Source: UBA6265 sp964526965 (lineage in GTDB: Bacteria > Chloroflexota > Chloroflexia > Thermomicrobiales > UBA6265). From it: a stretch of DNA of 15,310 nt. Both the position numbers and the translations under genes were made by a program. The notes under the pieces were generated by a model. It saw only the letters and a program-made list of their open reading frames with translations. It was not told the DNA's origin and did not search any database. Positions 7,242-14,024 of the stretch are shown here, in pieces. Location: NCBI GenBank assembly GCA_964526965.1, contig CAZGML010000047.1:1-15310 (forward strand). Reading direction: 5' to 3'. Each line of letters starts with the position of its first letter. The stretch's first letter is position 1.

Positions 7242-8042
7242 ATGAAGAAATTGGATGAATTGCTAAAAAACCACCCCGCCTATGTACCATCTGGCGAGGC
7301 TGTTGAAATCACCGAACCCGAACCGGTCAATTGTGAGAAGTGCCAGGATCGCGGATTCCTGCGCTATGACGTACCCGTCGACCATCCGTCGTTCGGGCAG
7401 GTCTATCAATGCGATTGCCGCTTACGCGATATCGCGCACGATCGCCTGGAGAAACTCCGCAAGCTCAGTAATCTCAACGCCTTCAGTGAATCGTCGTTCG
7501 ACGATTTCGATCCCGGCGTATCTGGCACTCAGCAGGCGTTTGAGGAGGCACTGAACTTCGCCGCCGATCCCACCCAGCGCTGGCTGGTGTTGAGCGGTCC
7601 GGTTGGTGTCGGCAAGACCCACCTCGCCGTTGCCATCGCCCAGTACGCTATCGAGCAGAACTCTATGGCCGCCTACTTCGCCGCCGTGCCCGACCTGATG
7701 GATCACTTGCGCTCGTCGTTCGCACCAGCATCGGAAGAAGGCTACGACGAACGCTTCGAGGAAATCCGCACGGCCCAACTGCTGGTGCTGGACGATCTGG
7801 GCACCGAGAACGCCACTCCCTGGGCGCAGGAGAAGCTCTACCAGATCATCAACCATCGCTATGTTGAGCGCCTGCCGACGGTGATCACGACAAATGTCGA
7901 GATGCGCAAGATCGATGACCGCATCTCCTCGCGGATGCTTGATCATCGCCTCGCAACGGTGGTGGAGATAGACGCGCAAGATTACCGCCGCCCCGGTGAA
8001 GCGCGCGGTGTTCGCCGCGGAGCAGGCGGAAGACGCCGCTAA
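7242..8042 (+). CDS. dnaC: DnaC/DnaI-type helicase loader ATPase
   Basis: This 266-residue AAA+ ATPase should load DnaB onto single-stranded DNA. An N-terminal zinc site of the DnaI type is visible as C31-x2-C34 and C57-x-C59. The ATPase core shows Walker A GPVGVGKT (119-126), Walker B LLVLDD (180-185), sensor 1 in VITTN (N218) and an arginine-finger region RISSRMLD (227-234). This is a stand-alone loader and not an IstB of an insertion sequence: no istA transposase is nearby, and the neighbours are dnaB and a DnaD-domain gene. The last 18 residues are strongly basic and Gly/Arg-rich (RRPGEARGVRRGAGGRRR), an unusual tail that might bind DNA. ATG at 7242 follows AACAGG after a 20-nt gap from the previous stop, so it is probably in one operon with it. 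Confidence 0.92.
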   Translation: MKKLDELLKNHPAYVPSGEAVEITEPEPVNCEKCQDRGFLRYDVPVDHPSFGQVYQCDCRLRDIAHDRLEKLRKLSNLNAFSESSFDDFDPGVSGTQQAFEEALNFAADPTQRWLVLSGPVGVGKTHLAVAIAQYAIEQNSMAAYFAAVPDLMDHLRSSFAPASEEGYDERFEEIRTAQLLVLDDLGTENATPWAQEKLYQIINHRYVERLPTVITTNVEMRKIDDRISSRMLDHRLATVVEIDAQDYRRPGEARGVRRGAGGRRR

Positions 8043-8236
8043 ATCAGTCTATCCGGGCTAGCATTCCCGTGTAGAATAGAAGTCATACGAAAAGTGACGA
8101 TGTGCGAATGTGTCCTCGTTGGGCTGAGCACGAGCTTCACTCATTGTGCGTCGTCAGATGCTGCGATATACCGCATGCCAGGAGAACCCACCATCACCGG
8201 CGCCCGCCTTGCCTCACCACTTCCAGAGTTGTCGCT
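8043..8236 (+). promoter_or_regulatory. Intergenic region before cdaA with a -10-like box
   Basis: This 194-bp spacer has no convincing gene. TAGAAT (8072-8077) resembles a -10 box but lacks a clear -35. CTCGT (8115-8119) and ACGAG (8130-8134) can form a small hairpin. The frame is open upstream of cdaA from 8102, but its codons give a Cys/His/Arg-rich peptide unlike any CdaA N-terminus. Confidence 0.3.
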
Positions 8237-9145
8237 ATGCTGAACATCAGCTGGATCCTGGAACGACTCTTCGACGTCCGCACCATTGTGGACATCCTGG
8301 TTGTCACAGCACTTTTCTACTGGGTGCTGTGGGTGGCCCAGGGTACGCGCGCGCTCAGCGTTATCCGCGGTATCGTCTTCCTCTTCCTGGTGCTCTATCT
8401 CACCGGGGAGATCCTCGACCTTCGGACACTCAACACGATTTTGGCCACGATCTGGCCCGCCCTGATCATTGCCATTCCGGTGATTTTCCAACAGGAACTG
8501 CGCCGTGCCTTCGAGCAACTCGGCCATGCCGGGTCGTGGCTGAAAAGCCCATTCCCAAACCAGGATGAGAGCGCCAGCGAGTTCATGATCGACGAGGTCG
8601 TCCGCGCCTCTTACCAGCTCTCCCGCCTGCGCTACGGCTCGCTGATCATTTTGGAGCGTGAAACCAACCTGCAAGACTTTGTCGACCGTGGTGTGACCAT
8701 CAACGCCGATATCAGCCGCCAGTTGCTCATCAACATTTTCTTCCCGAACTCGCCACTGCACGATGCTGCTGTGGTGATCGGATCGAACCGGATTCTTGCT
8801 GCCAGCGTCGTATTGCCACTTACCGACAATATATCGGCCAGCAGCAGCCTGGGAACCCGCCACCGCGCCGGTGTGGGCGTCAGTGAGGAAAGTGACGCGA
8901 TAGCGGTCATCGTCTCGGAGGAGACGGGCCAGATGTCCGTCGCCCACTCCGGTCGACTCATCCGCAACCTCGATCAGGATCGCCTGCGCCGAGTGTTACG
9001 CACCCTGCTGCGCATCGATCGCCCCGGCGCTGAAGACCAGCCGCGCGGACCAATTGATCGAATCCGGCGCTGGATCTCAGATCGGCAGCCAGAAGTCTCG
9101 TCGCCACGAGGACAGCGACGTCGTGAATCGACACCAACGGCATGA
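8237..9145 (+). CDS. cdaA: Diadenylate cyclase, CdaA type, with Asp-Ala-Ala in the catalytic motif
   Basis: This 302-residue membrane protein should condense two ATP into cyclic di-AMP. Three N-terminal membrane helices are visible at about 17-35, 43-60 and 66-84. The DAC (DisA_N) domain follows from about 110 to 255, with YGSLIILERETNLQDFV, SPLHDAAVVI and GTRHRAGVGVSEESDA. The RHR of the nucleotide-binding motif (208-210) is intact. The motif that is normally Asp-Gly-Ala reads Asp176-Ala177-Ala178 here; the codons are GAT GCT GCT. The metal-binding Asp is kept, so activity is possible. The C-terminal 45 residues are Arg/Pro-rich and look unstructured. I chose ATG 8237, which gives MLNISWILERLFDVRTIVDI like other CdaA proteins, although its Shine-Dalgarno is weak. 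It overlaps the YbbR gene by 4 bp. Confidence 0.93.
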   Translation: MLNISWILERLFDVRTIVDILVVTALFYWVLWVAQGTRALSVIRGIVFLFLVLYLTGEILDLRTLNTILATIWPALIIAIPVIFQQELRRAFEQLGHAGSWLKSPFPNQDESASEFMIDEVVRASYQLSRLRYGSLIILERETNLQDFVDRGVTINADISRQLLINIFFPNSPLHDAAVVIGSNRILAASVVLPLTDNISASSSLGTRHRAGVGVSEESDAIAVIVSEETGQMSVAHSGRLIRNLDQDRLRRVLRTLLRIDRPGAEDQPRGPIDRIRRWISDRQPEVSSPRGQRRRESTPTA

Positions 9146-10521
9146 GAGACACCTCCCCGGCACCAGCACACGTTGTTGATAGCCTTGGCTCGCGCCTGGG
9201 TCGCTCTCACCTGCTCCGGCTCCTCACGGCCTTTGTCCTCGCACTCCTGACCTGGGGCTGGGTGATGCAGGCAACCGACCCGATCCGCACTGACAACTAC
9301 ACCGAGGTGGAGGTCACCCAACCAGACCTCGACAACGACCTGGTGATGGTGACAAACCTGCCCCGCGCCTCAATCACCGTGGAGGGGCCGGAATCAGAGG
9401 TGGAAAAGATCAATCGCGCATCGCTAAGCCTGCACCTGGACACCTCCGAAGTCACCGAGCCTGGCGAGTACCGACTGCCTGTGATCGTGGAAACGCCTGA
9501 TACATCAAGCAGGATCACCGTCGATCCACGCACGATTTCCGTGCAGATCGACCAGGCAACCACACAAGTGATTCCGATTGAAATCGAGGAAACGGCCAGC
9601 GAGGATTCCACCCGCGAGGTGAACGACATCTCCACAGACGTCTCGCAGGTCACCATATCGGGGCCCAGCTCGGCGGTGGATCGTGTTGAATCCGTGCTGC
9701 TGCCTGTCACGATCGATACGCAGGTCGGCACTTTCTCGCAGTACTACACGCCATATGCAGTGGATGAGAACGGCCAGCGCGTGAGCGAGGTCTCCGTGCT
9801 GCCCGGTCAGATCCTCACCCGTGTTGAGCTTCAATCGCGAGGCGAACTGGTGACGGTGATCGCCGATATTCAGGGCCAGCCAGCGGATGGGTACTCCATC
9901 CAACAGCGCACCGTCATTCCATCGACCATCCTGGTCGAAGGCCCGGAAGACGCGCTGGACGACCTGCTCTTCGTCAACACAGAGCCGGTTGATATCAGCG
10001 GTGCCTCGCAATCCGTCAGCAGTCGTGTCGGCCTCACAGGCCTGCCTGAAGATGTCACTGTGGTCGAACCCCTGAGCGGCCAGGTAGAAGTGCGCGTGGC
10101 GATTCAGGACACGTCTGCCAGCACGCAAACGATCACCAACCTGCCGTTGAACGTGCTCAACGTGCCCGATGGCTATACGGCCACGGTCATGCCGGAATCC
10201 ATCGATATCTCGGTACAGGGGTCAACCTCGAACATCGCCAGTATGACGCCAGATGACATCACCGTGGTGGTGGATGTGAACAACCTGGAGGCAGGCGAGC
10301 ACACGCTGACTCCAGTGGTCGCGTTGCCGCACAATGGGGTCATGAGTACGGGAACCAATCCGGAGACCGTCACGGTCATCCTGGAGCCGTCAGAAAGCAC
10401 CCCTGAGCCAGAAGGTTCTGCTGTGCCGGCCATCCCCTACCCGGACGTTGTTGCACAGCCACCAGTCCAACGGCTGAGCGCGGTTCGGCACATGCGAAGA
10501 CCAGCAACCATAACGAAATAG
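9142..10521 (+). CDS. cdaR: YbbR-domain protein (CdaR-like regulator of CdaA)
   Basis: This 459-residue membrane-anchored protein has one N-terminal transmembrane helix (about 24-43, LLRLLTAFVLALLTWGWVMQ). About four extracytoplasmic YbbR repeats follow, at roughly 52-120, 135-210, 232-305 and 330-405. Each contains the alternating-strand pattern ending in a (I/V)xGPxxx(V/L) motif, such as ITVEGPESEVEKI, TISGPSSAVDRV and ILVEGPEDALDDL; the fourth has ISVQGSTSNI. In Firmicutes the YbbR protein CdaR modulates CdaA, and the ATGA overlap with cdaA here fits the same pairing. The last 45 residues are Pro/Glu-rich followed by a basic end and look disordered. The gene ends 8 bp before the arm of a strong terminator. 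Confidence 0.9.
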   Translation: MRDTSPAPAHVVDSLGSRLGRSHLLRLLTAFVLALLTWGWVMQATDPIRTDNYTEVEVTQPDLDNDLVMVTNLPRASITVEGPESEVEKINRASLSLHLDTSEVTEPGEYRLPVIVETPDTSSRITVDPRTISVQIDQATTQVIPIEIEETASEDSTREVNDISTDVSQVTISGPSSAVDRVESVLLPVTIDTQVGTFSQYYTPYAVDENGQRVSEVSVLPGQILTRVELQSRGELVTVIADIQGQPADGYSIQQRTVIPSTILVEGPEDALDDLLFVNTEPVDISGASQSVSSRVGLTGLPEDVTVVEPLSGQVEVRVAIQDTSASTQTITNLPLNVLNVPDGYTATVMPESIDISVQGSTSNIASMTPDDITVVVDVNNLEAGEHTLTPVVALPHNGVMSTGTNPETVTVILEPSESTPEPEGSAVPAIPYPDVVAQPPVQRLSAVRHMRRPATITK

Positions 10522-10529
10522 AAATACAA

Positions 10530-10556
10530 AAGCGCGGGGCATTTCACCCCGCGCTT
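10530..10556. terminator. Bidirectional intrinsic terminator between convergent genes
   Basis: AAGCGCGGGG (10530-10539) and CCCCGCGCTT (10547-10556) form a perfect 10-bp stem with a 7-nt loop. On the minus strand it is followed by a U-rich run (TTGTATTTC); on the plus strand by CATCACTTCTCTTTG. It serves the 3' ends of both the YbbR gene and the ANTAR regulator. Confidence 0.85.
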
Positions 10557-10579
10557 CATCACTTCTCTTTGTCTACAGG

Positions 10580-11248
10580 CTACTGTTCCTGGGCCTCTCC
10601 GGGTTCACTCCCAGCCTGGTCTTTCTCACCTTCACCCTCACCGATGGTAGATTCCATCTCATGGGCGAGCAGGATGGCCTCTGCTACTTCCTTCATCGAT
10701 TTGCGAGCATCCATGCTGGTTTTGCGAATGCGGTGGAAAGCCTCGCTCTCTCGCATGCCGTGCACTTCCATCAGCACACCTTTGGCGCGTTCAACCACCT
10801 TGCGGGTTTCGAGCGCGTCTTTTAGGCCACCGACTTCGGACTCCAGCGTGCGGAACTCCTCGAAGCGGGCACGGGAGAGCTCGATAACCGGCATCAGCTC
10901 TGCCTCGCGGAACGGCTTGACCACGTAGCCAACAACGCCCGCCTCACGCGCGCGCTCGACCAGCACCTGGTCAGAATAGGCCGTCAGGAGGACAACGGGA
11001 GCGATCTTCTCTCGTGTGAGCTCTTCAGCAGCGGCGATACCATCCAGGTCTGGCATCTGGATATCCATAATCAACAGATCAGGACGCAAACGCTTGGCCA
11101 TGTCTACCGCAGTTCGCCCGTCACCAGCTTCGCCAATCACCTCGTAACCGAGATGAGTGAGCATTTCCCGCAGGTCGAGACGAATCAGCGACTCATCATC
11201 CGCAATAATGATTCGCCACTTTGCCGTGGTTTCGTGAGCACCAGTCAT
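10580..11248 (-). CDS. ANTAR-domain response regulator (RNA-binding antiterminator)
   Basis: This 222-residue two-domain regulator has a receiver domain at about 10-125, with acidic pocket D17/D18, phospho-acceptor D62 (LLIMDIQMPD), T89 and K111 (VVKPF). An ANTAR domain follows at about 140-197 (VVERAKGVLMEVHGMRESEAF and DARKSMKEVAEAIL). ANTAR proteins bind tandem RNA hairpins and prevent termination, usually after phosphorylation. The last 22 residues are acidic and Gln/Gly-rich, and probably disordered. No histidine kinase is next to it, so its partner lies elsewhere. ATG at 11248 is preferred because the protein then begins just before the first receiver strand; GGAAGG lies about 11 nt upstream. 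Farther upstream the frame stays open across a terminator and a tRNA, which is spurious. It is transcribed in the same direction as the ribosomal cluster but separated from it by terminators. Confidence 0.93.
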   Translation of the reverse strand: MTGAHETTAKWRIIIADDESLIRLDLREMLTHLGYEVIGEAGDGRTAVDMAKRLRPDLLIMDIQMPDLDGIAAAEELTREKIAPVVLLTAYSDQVLVERAREAGVVGYVVKPFREAELMPVIELSRARFEEFRTLESEVGGLKDALETRKVVERAKGVLMEVHGMRESEAFHRIRKTSMDARKSMKEVAEAILLAHEMESTIGEGEGEKDQAGSEPGEAQEQ

Positions 11249-11267
11249 TGTGCGCCGCACCTTCCAA

Positions 11268-11316
11268 CCTGGGCTCAGCGACGAGCCACCAGGTCTAGCT
11301 GAATGTAAACAGACCT
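11268..11316 (-). promoter_or_regulatory. Two overlapping stem-loops in the leader of the ANTAR gene
   Basis: On the minus strand AGGTCT (11311-11316) pairs with AGACCT (11291-11296). Just after it CCTG-x2-GGCTC (11283-11293) pairs with GAGCC-CAGG (11268-11276) around a 6-nt loop, GTCGCT. The two stems share three bases, so they compete. Known ANTAR targets are two hairpins with hexanucleotide loops carrying A at position 1 and G at position 4. Only one loop here has six bases, with G at 4 but not A at 1. I see no terminator between this structure and the start codon. Confidence 0.45.
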
Positions 11317-11325
11317 TCCTCCGGT

Positions 11326-11366
11326 AAAAAAACCGGCATGGAGGCACACTTGCCGTCTCATGCCGG
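11326..11366 (-). terminator. Intrinsic terminator after tRNA-Pro
   Basis: CCGGCATG (11333-11340) pairs with CATGCCGG (11359-11366), with an inner GGCA/TGCC pair. On the minus strand the stem is followed directly by TTTTTTT (11326-11332). It is a classical Rho-independent terminator that ends the tRNA-Pro transcript just before the ANTAR regulator. Confidence 0.88.
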
Positions 11367-11373
11367 GAGGAAC

Positions 11374-11450
<77 letters not shown>

Positions 11451-11472
11451 TCATTGCACTTCTGCCGTCCAA

Positions 11473-11501
11473 AGTATATAGCACCCCCGGTACCCATACA
11501 A
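11473..11501 (-). promoter_or_regulatory. Promoter of tRNA-Pro
   Basis: On the minus strand TTGTAT (11496-11501) and TATACT (11473-11478) are spaced by 17 bp. The predicted start is about 16 nt upstream of the mature tRNA end. Confidence 0.65.
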
Positions 11502-11515
11502 TTTGGACTGACTGA

Positions 11516-11543
11516 TTGGAGGCGGCCTGTATACCGCCTCCAA
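11516..11543 (-). terminator. Terminator-type hairpin after rplL
   Basis: TTGGAGGCGG (11516-11525) and CCGCCTCCAA (11534-11543) form a perfect 10-bp stem with an 8-nt loop, 9 bp after the rplL stop. It lacks a long U-run on the minus strand, so some read-through into tRNA-Pro is possible. Confidence 0.7.
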
Positions 11544-11552
11544 TAGCCGAAA

Positions 11553-11936
11553 CTACTTGACGTCTGCCTTGCCGCCGGCCTCTTCGATCTTGGCCTTGGC
11601 TTCGTTGGCTTCGTCCTGGTCGACGCCTTCCTTGATCGCCTTCGGCGCGGAGTCAACCATGTCCTTGGCTTCCTTCAGGCCGAGACCGGTGATCTCGCGG
11701 ACAGCCTTAATAACCTGGATCTTGTTGCCGCCGACATCGGTGAGAACAACGTCGAATTCGCTCTTCTCTTCCTCTTCAGCGCCACCACCGCCACCGGCTG
11801 GAGCAGCACCACCAGCAACTGCCACGGGGGCAGCGGCGGATACGTCCCACTTCTCTTCCAGCGCCTTCACGAGCTCGTTGAGCTCAAGCACGGTCATACC
11901 TTCAAGTGTTTCAATGATCTTTTCCTGATCGGCCAT
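11553..11936 (-). CDS. rplL: 50S ribosomal protein L7/L12
   Basis: This 127-residue stalk protein recruits translation factors to the ribosome. The N-terminal dimerisation helices (1-33, IIETLEGMTVLELNELVKAL) are followed by an Ala/Gly-rich hinge (about 36-55). The C-terminal factor-binding domain begins at EKSEFDVVLTDVGGNKIQVI (about 58-77) and contains REITGLGLKEAKDMVD. Length and motifs are typical. ATG at 11936 has AGGAG 8 nt upstream. It is the last gene of the secE-rplL cluster, 75 bp after rplJ; the spacer can form a small GCGGG/CCCGC hairpin (11955-11973). Multiple L7/L12 copies bind the L10 protein encoded just before it. Confidence 0.98.
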   Translation of the reverse strand: MADQEKIIETLEGMTVLELNELVKALEEKWDVSAAAPVAVAGGAAPAGGGGGAEEEEKSEFDVVLTDVGGNKIQVIKAVREITGLGLKEAKDMVDSAPKAIKEGVDQDEANEAKAKIEEAGGKADVK

Positions 11937-12011
11937 TTCTCAGTTCTCCTGTGTGCGGGCTTTAGATTCCCGCGAATGTACATGCTCTACTACGATACGA
12001 ATGCGAGTGGC

Positions 12012-12548
12012 CTAATCGGCCGCGGACTCGCCTTCTCCCAGGGATTCCGCGCGTGCGTTGACCAGGTAGGCCATCGAACGGCTGGGACCACCGAGAACAC
12101 CAACTGCGCGCGTCATTGGGCTTGCAAGCATGCCCACGAGCTTGCCGAGAAGCTCCTCACGCGGCGGCAGGCTGGAAATCACCTCAACATCTGCGGATGT
12201 CATGACCTCGTTGTTCATTGAACCGGCCTTGACTTCCAGAACGCGAGATGACTTGGCGAAATCCGAAACCGCCTTCGCGGTGCCGGCGATATCGCCCATT
12301 GCGAACACAACTGCTGTTGGTCCCTCGAGGTATCCCTCAAGACCTGTCACACCAGCTCGCTCTGCGGCAATACGCATGAGCGTGTTCTTTGAAACGCGGA
12401 ACTCGCCTTCGCTATCGCGCAGCTTGCCGCGGAATTCCTGCATTTGCGCCACCGAGAGTCCGCGATAGTCGGTGAGAATCACCATGTTCGCGCTCTCAAA
12501 GCGTTCCTGCAGAAGATCGATTTCAGCACTTTTCTTGGGTGTTGGCAC
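12012..12548 (-). CDS. rplJ: 50S ribosomal protein L10
   Basis: This 178-residue protein anchors the L7/L12 stalk to 23S rRNA. The N-terminal half has the family motifs VILTDYRGLSVAQMQEFR and FRVSKNTLMRIA, then GPTAVVFAMGD. The C-terminal helix that binds L7/L12 follows near residues 140-170. The start is GTG at 12548: AAGGAGGT, an almost perfect Shine-Dalgarno, lies 8 nt upstream, and the product begins MPTPKKSAEID as in relatives. The frame stays open farther upstream through the leader, but that part has no L10 similarity. A folded leader with an attenuator precedes it, as expected for a gene feedback-controlled by L10/L12. Confidence 0.97.
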   Translation of the reverse strand: MPTPKKSAEIDLLQERFESANMVILTDYRGLSVAQMQEFRGKLRDSEGEFRVSKNTLMRIAAERAGVTGLEGYLEGPTAVVFAMGDIAGTAKAVSDFAKSSRVLEVKAGSMNNEVMTSADVEVISSLPPREELLGKLVGMLASPMTRAVGVLGGPSRSMAYLVNARAESLGEGESAAD

Positions 12549-12614
12549 TCCGTTCACCTCCTTCCTGTAAAGATGTATGCGGCGTTTGTAACGCCCGTAT
12601 TCCCTACAAGAAAA

Positions 12615-12646
12615 TGCGCCCTGGGCAGAAAGCAGCCCAGGGCGCA
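12615..12646 (-). terminator. Attenuator terminator in the rplJ leader
   Basis: GCGCCCTGGGC (12616-12626) and GCCCAGGGCGC (12635-12645) form a perfect 11-bp stem, 12 bp with the flanking T/A, around an 8-nt loop. On the minus strand it is followed by TTTTCTTG. Its place inside the leader, between rplA and rplJ, suggests regulated termination and not an operon end. Confidence 0.8.
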
Positions 12647-12654
12647 CATCGGTT

Positions 12655-12746
12655 CGATGGTACGGACTCCTGAGCCTCGGTCGGATGATTAAGTGGATTG
12701 CTCCACGCCGACGGTCTTCGGCCAGTACGATTTTCTCTTCGGTACT
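12655..12746 (-). ncRNA. L10-leader ribosomal protein autoregulatory RNA
   Basis: On the minus strand the segment contains CCGAAGACCGTCGG, then CTTAATC, then CCGACCGAGG, in the order found in bacterial L10 leaders, where L10-(L12)4 binds a kink-turn/bulged helix upstream of rplJ. An AGTAC/GTACT hairpin (12724-12746) opens it, overlapping the rplA stop. With the attenuator hairpin downstream (12615-12646) and the ideal rplJ Shine-Dalgarno, it forms a complete control region of about 195 nt. Assignment is from remembered sequence features, not a covariance search. Confidence 0.75.
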
Positions 12747-13458
12747 AGTTCGCGCTCGCTGCCTTGGCAAACGAGTCGTTCACGTCCAGGTGGATACCAG
12801 GACCCATAGTGGACGCGATTGCCAGTGTACGACAATAATCGCCCTTCAGTCCACTTGGCTGCACGCTCTTGAGCGCATCCACCACAGCGAGGATGTTCTC
12901 CTCGATCTGCTTTTCTGTGAAGCTCTTGCGACCAATGGTGACGTGAACGTTTGCGGTGCGGTCGTTGCGGAACTCCACACGGCCACCCTTCAGTTCACGG
13001 ATCACGCCAGCGAGGTCATCGAGCTCGCGCACCACGGTGCCAGAGCGCGGATTCGGCATGAGGCCGCGGCGTCCAAGCACACGACCAAGGCCACCGACCT
13101 TGCTCATCTGGTCTGCCATGGCGACGGTGGCGTCGAATTCAAGCCAGCCGTCGTTGATCTTCTCGACCAATTCGTCGGAACCAACATGGTCGGCACCGGC
13201 GTCGCGGGCAACACCCTCTGCTTCACCTTCGGCGAACACGAGCACGCGTACCTGCTTGCCCGACCCGTGGGGGAGAACCACGGATGATCGGACTGCCTGA
13301 TCCGCCTGGCGCGGATCGATTCCCAGGCGGGCGTGAAGTTCGATCGATTCATCGAAATTCGCGTATGCCGCCTGCTTTACCAGCTCTGCCGCTTCCTCGA
13401 CCGTGTACTGCCGATCGCGGTCAACGAGCTTGGCTGCTTCAATAGCCTTCTTACCCAT
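12745..13458 (-). CDS. rplA: 50S ribosomal protein L1
   Basis: This 237-residue protein of the L1 stalk takes part in release of deacylated tRNA from the E site and often represses its own operon. Family motifs are VEEAAELVKQAAYANFDESI, the VVLPHGSGKQVRVLVFA strand (about 60-76), the GRVLGRRGLMPNPRSGTV loop (about 124-141) and the C-terminal PSGLKGDYCRTLAIASTMGPG. Length is typical. ATG at 13458 has AGGAGGT 5-7 nt upstream. It lies 59 bp after rplK, the normal pairing. Confidence 0.98.
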   Translation of the reverse strand: MGKKAIEAAKLVDRDRQYTVEEAAELVKQAAYANFDESIELHARLGIDPRQADQAVRSSVVLPHGSGKQVRVLVFAEGEAEGVARDAGADHVGSDELVEKINDGWLEFDATVAMADQMSKVGGLGRVLGRRGLMPNPRSGTVVRELDDLAGVIRELKGGRVEFRNDRTANVHVTIGRKSFTEKQIEENILAVVDALKSVQPSGLKGDYCRTLAIASTMGPGIHLDVNDSFAKAASAN

Positions 13459-13517
13459 ATATAACCTCCTGTGGTTCGTGCGAAGGTTCTACCCTTCTCC
13501 CACTCGTGATTTCCCAA

Positions 13518-13940
13518 TTACTTGGTTACTTCAATTCCCATGCTGCGGGCTGTGCCCTCAACCTGCTTCATTGCGCCTTCGACGTCGATGGCGTTGAGGT
13601 CTTTCATCTTGAGCTCGGCGATTTCTTTCACCTGGTCAGATGTCACCTTGCCAACAAAGGCGTTCGGATCGCCGGACCCCTTCTCAATACCAGCTGCCTT
13701 GCGCAGAAGGTCTGCGGCCGGCGGCGTTTTGGTAATGAAGGTGAACGAGCGGTCTTCATACACAGTGATGACGACCGGAATAACCTGGCCAGCCATATCC
13801 TGTGTGCGTTCGTTGTATTCCTTAACGAACTGCATCAATGGAACACCGTGCTGACCCAGTGCCGGACCAACCGGCGGTGCCGGGGTTGCCTTACCCGCGG
13901 GCAGCTGCAGCTTTACATAGCCGCGAATCTTCTTAGCCAA
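13518..13940 (-). CDS. rplK: 50S ribosomal protein L11
   Basis: This 140-residue protein binds the GTPase-associated region of 23S rRNA and takes part in factor-dependent GTP hydrolysis and stringent-response sensing. The N-terminal domain shows KLQLPAGKATPAPPVGPALGQHGV, with the proline-rich segment bound by thiopeptide antibiotics. The C-terminal rRNA-binding domain ends EVEGTARSMGIEV-like (QVEGTARSMGIEVTK). The start codon is TTG at 13940, fixed by the invariant MAKKIRG N-terminus; AAAGGA is 8 nt upstream. The rare start may lower output or be part of control by L1. The 84-bp spacer after nusG contains no other gene. Confidence 0.97.
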   Translation of the reverse strand: MAKKIRGYVKLQLPAGKATPAPPVGPALGQHGVPLMQFVKEYNERTQDMAGQVIPVVITVYEDRSFTFITKTPPAADLLRKAAGIEKGSGDPNAFVGKVTSDQVKEIAELKMKDLNAIDVEGAMKQVEGTARSMGIEVTK

Positions 13941-14024
13941 AGAATTATCCTTTCTGGCTTACGTACACGTTCCCGCCCCTGACATTACAGGTTGAACTGG
14001 CGGTTCTGATTCTCCCGAAACAGA

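Noticed and set aside
7242..8042. IstB helper of an IS21-type insertion sequence
   Set aside because: No istA, no terminal inverted repeats, and the gene is in an operon with dnaB and a DnaD-domain gene; it also has the DnaI-type zinc site.
8102..8236. Upstream start for cdaA
   Set aside because: The added 45 residues are Cys/His/Arg-rich and unlike any CdaA N-terminus.
12549..12770. N-terminal extension of L10
   Set aside because: It covers the regulatory leader and attenuator; the GTG at 12548 has a near-perfect Shine-Dalgarno.
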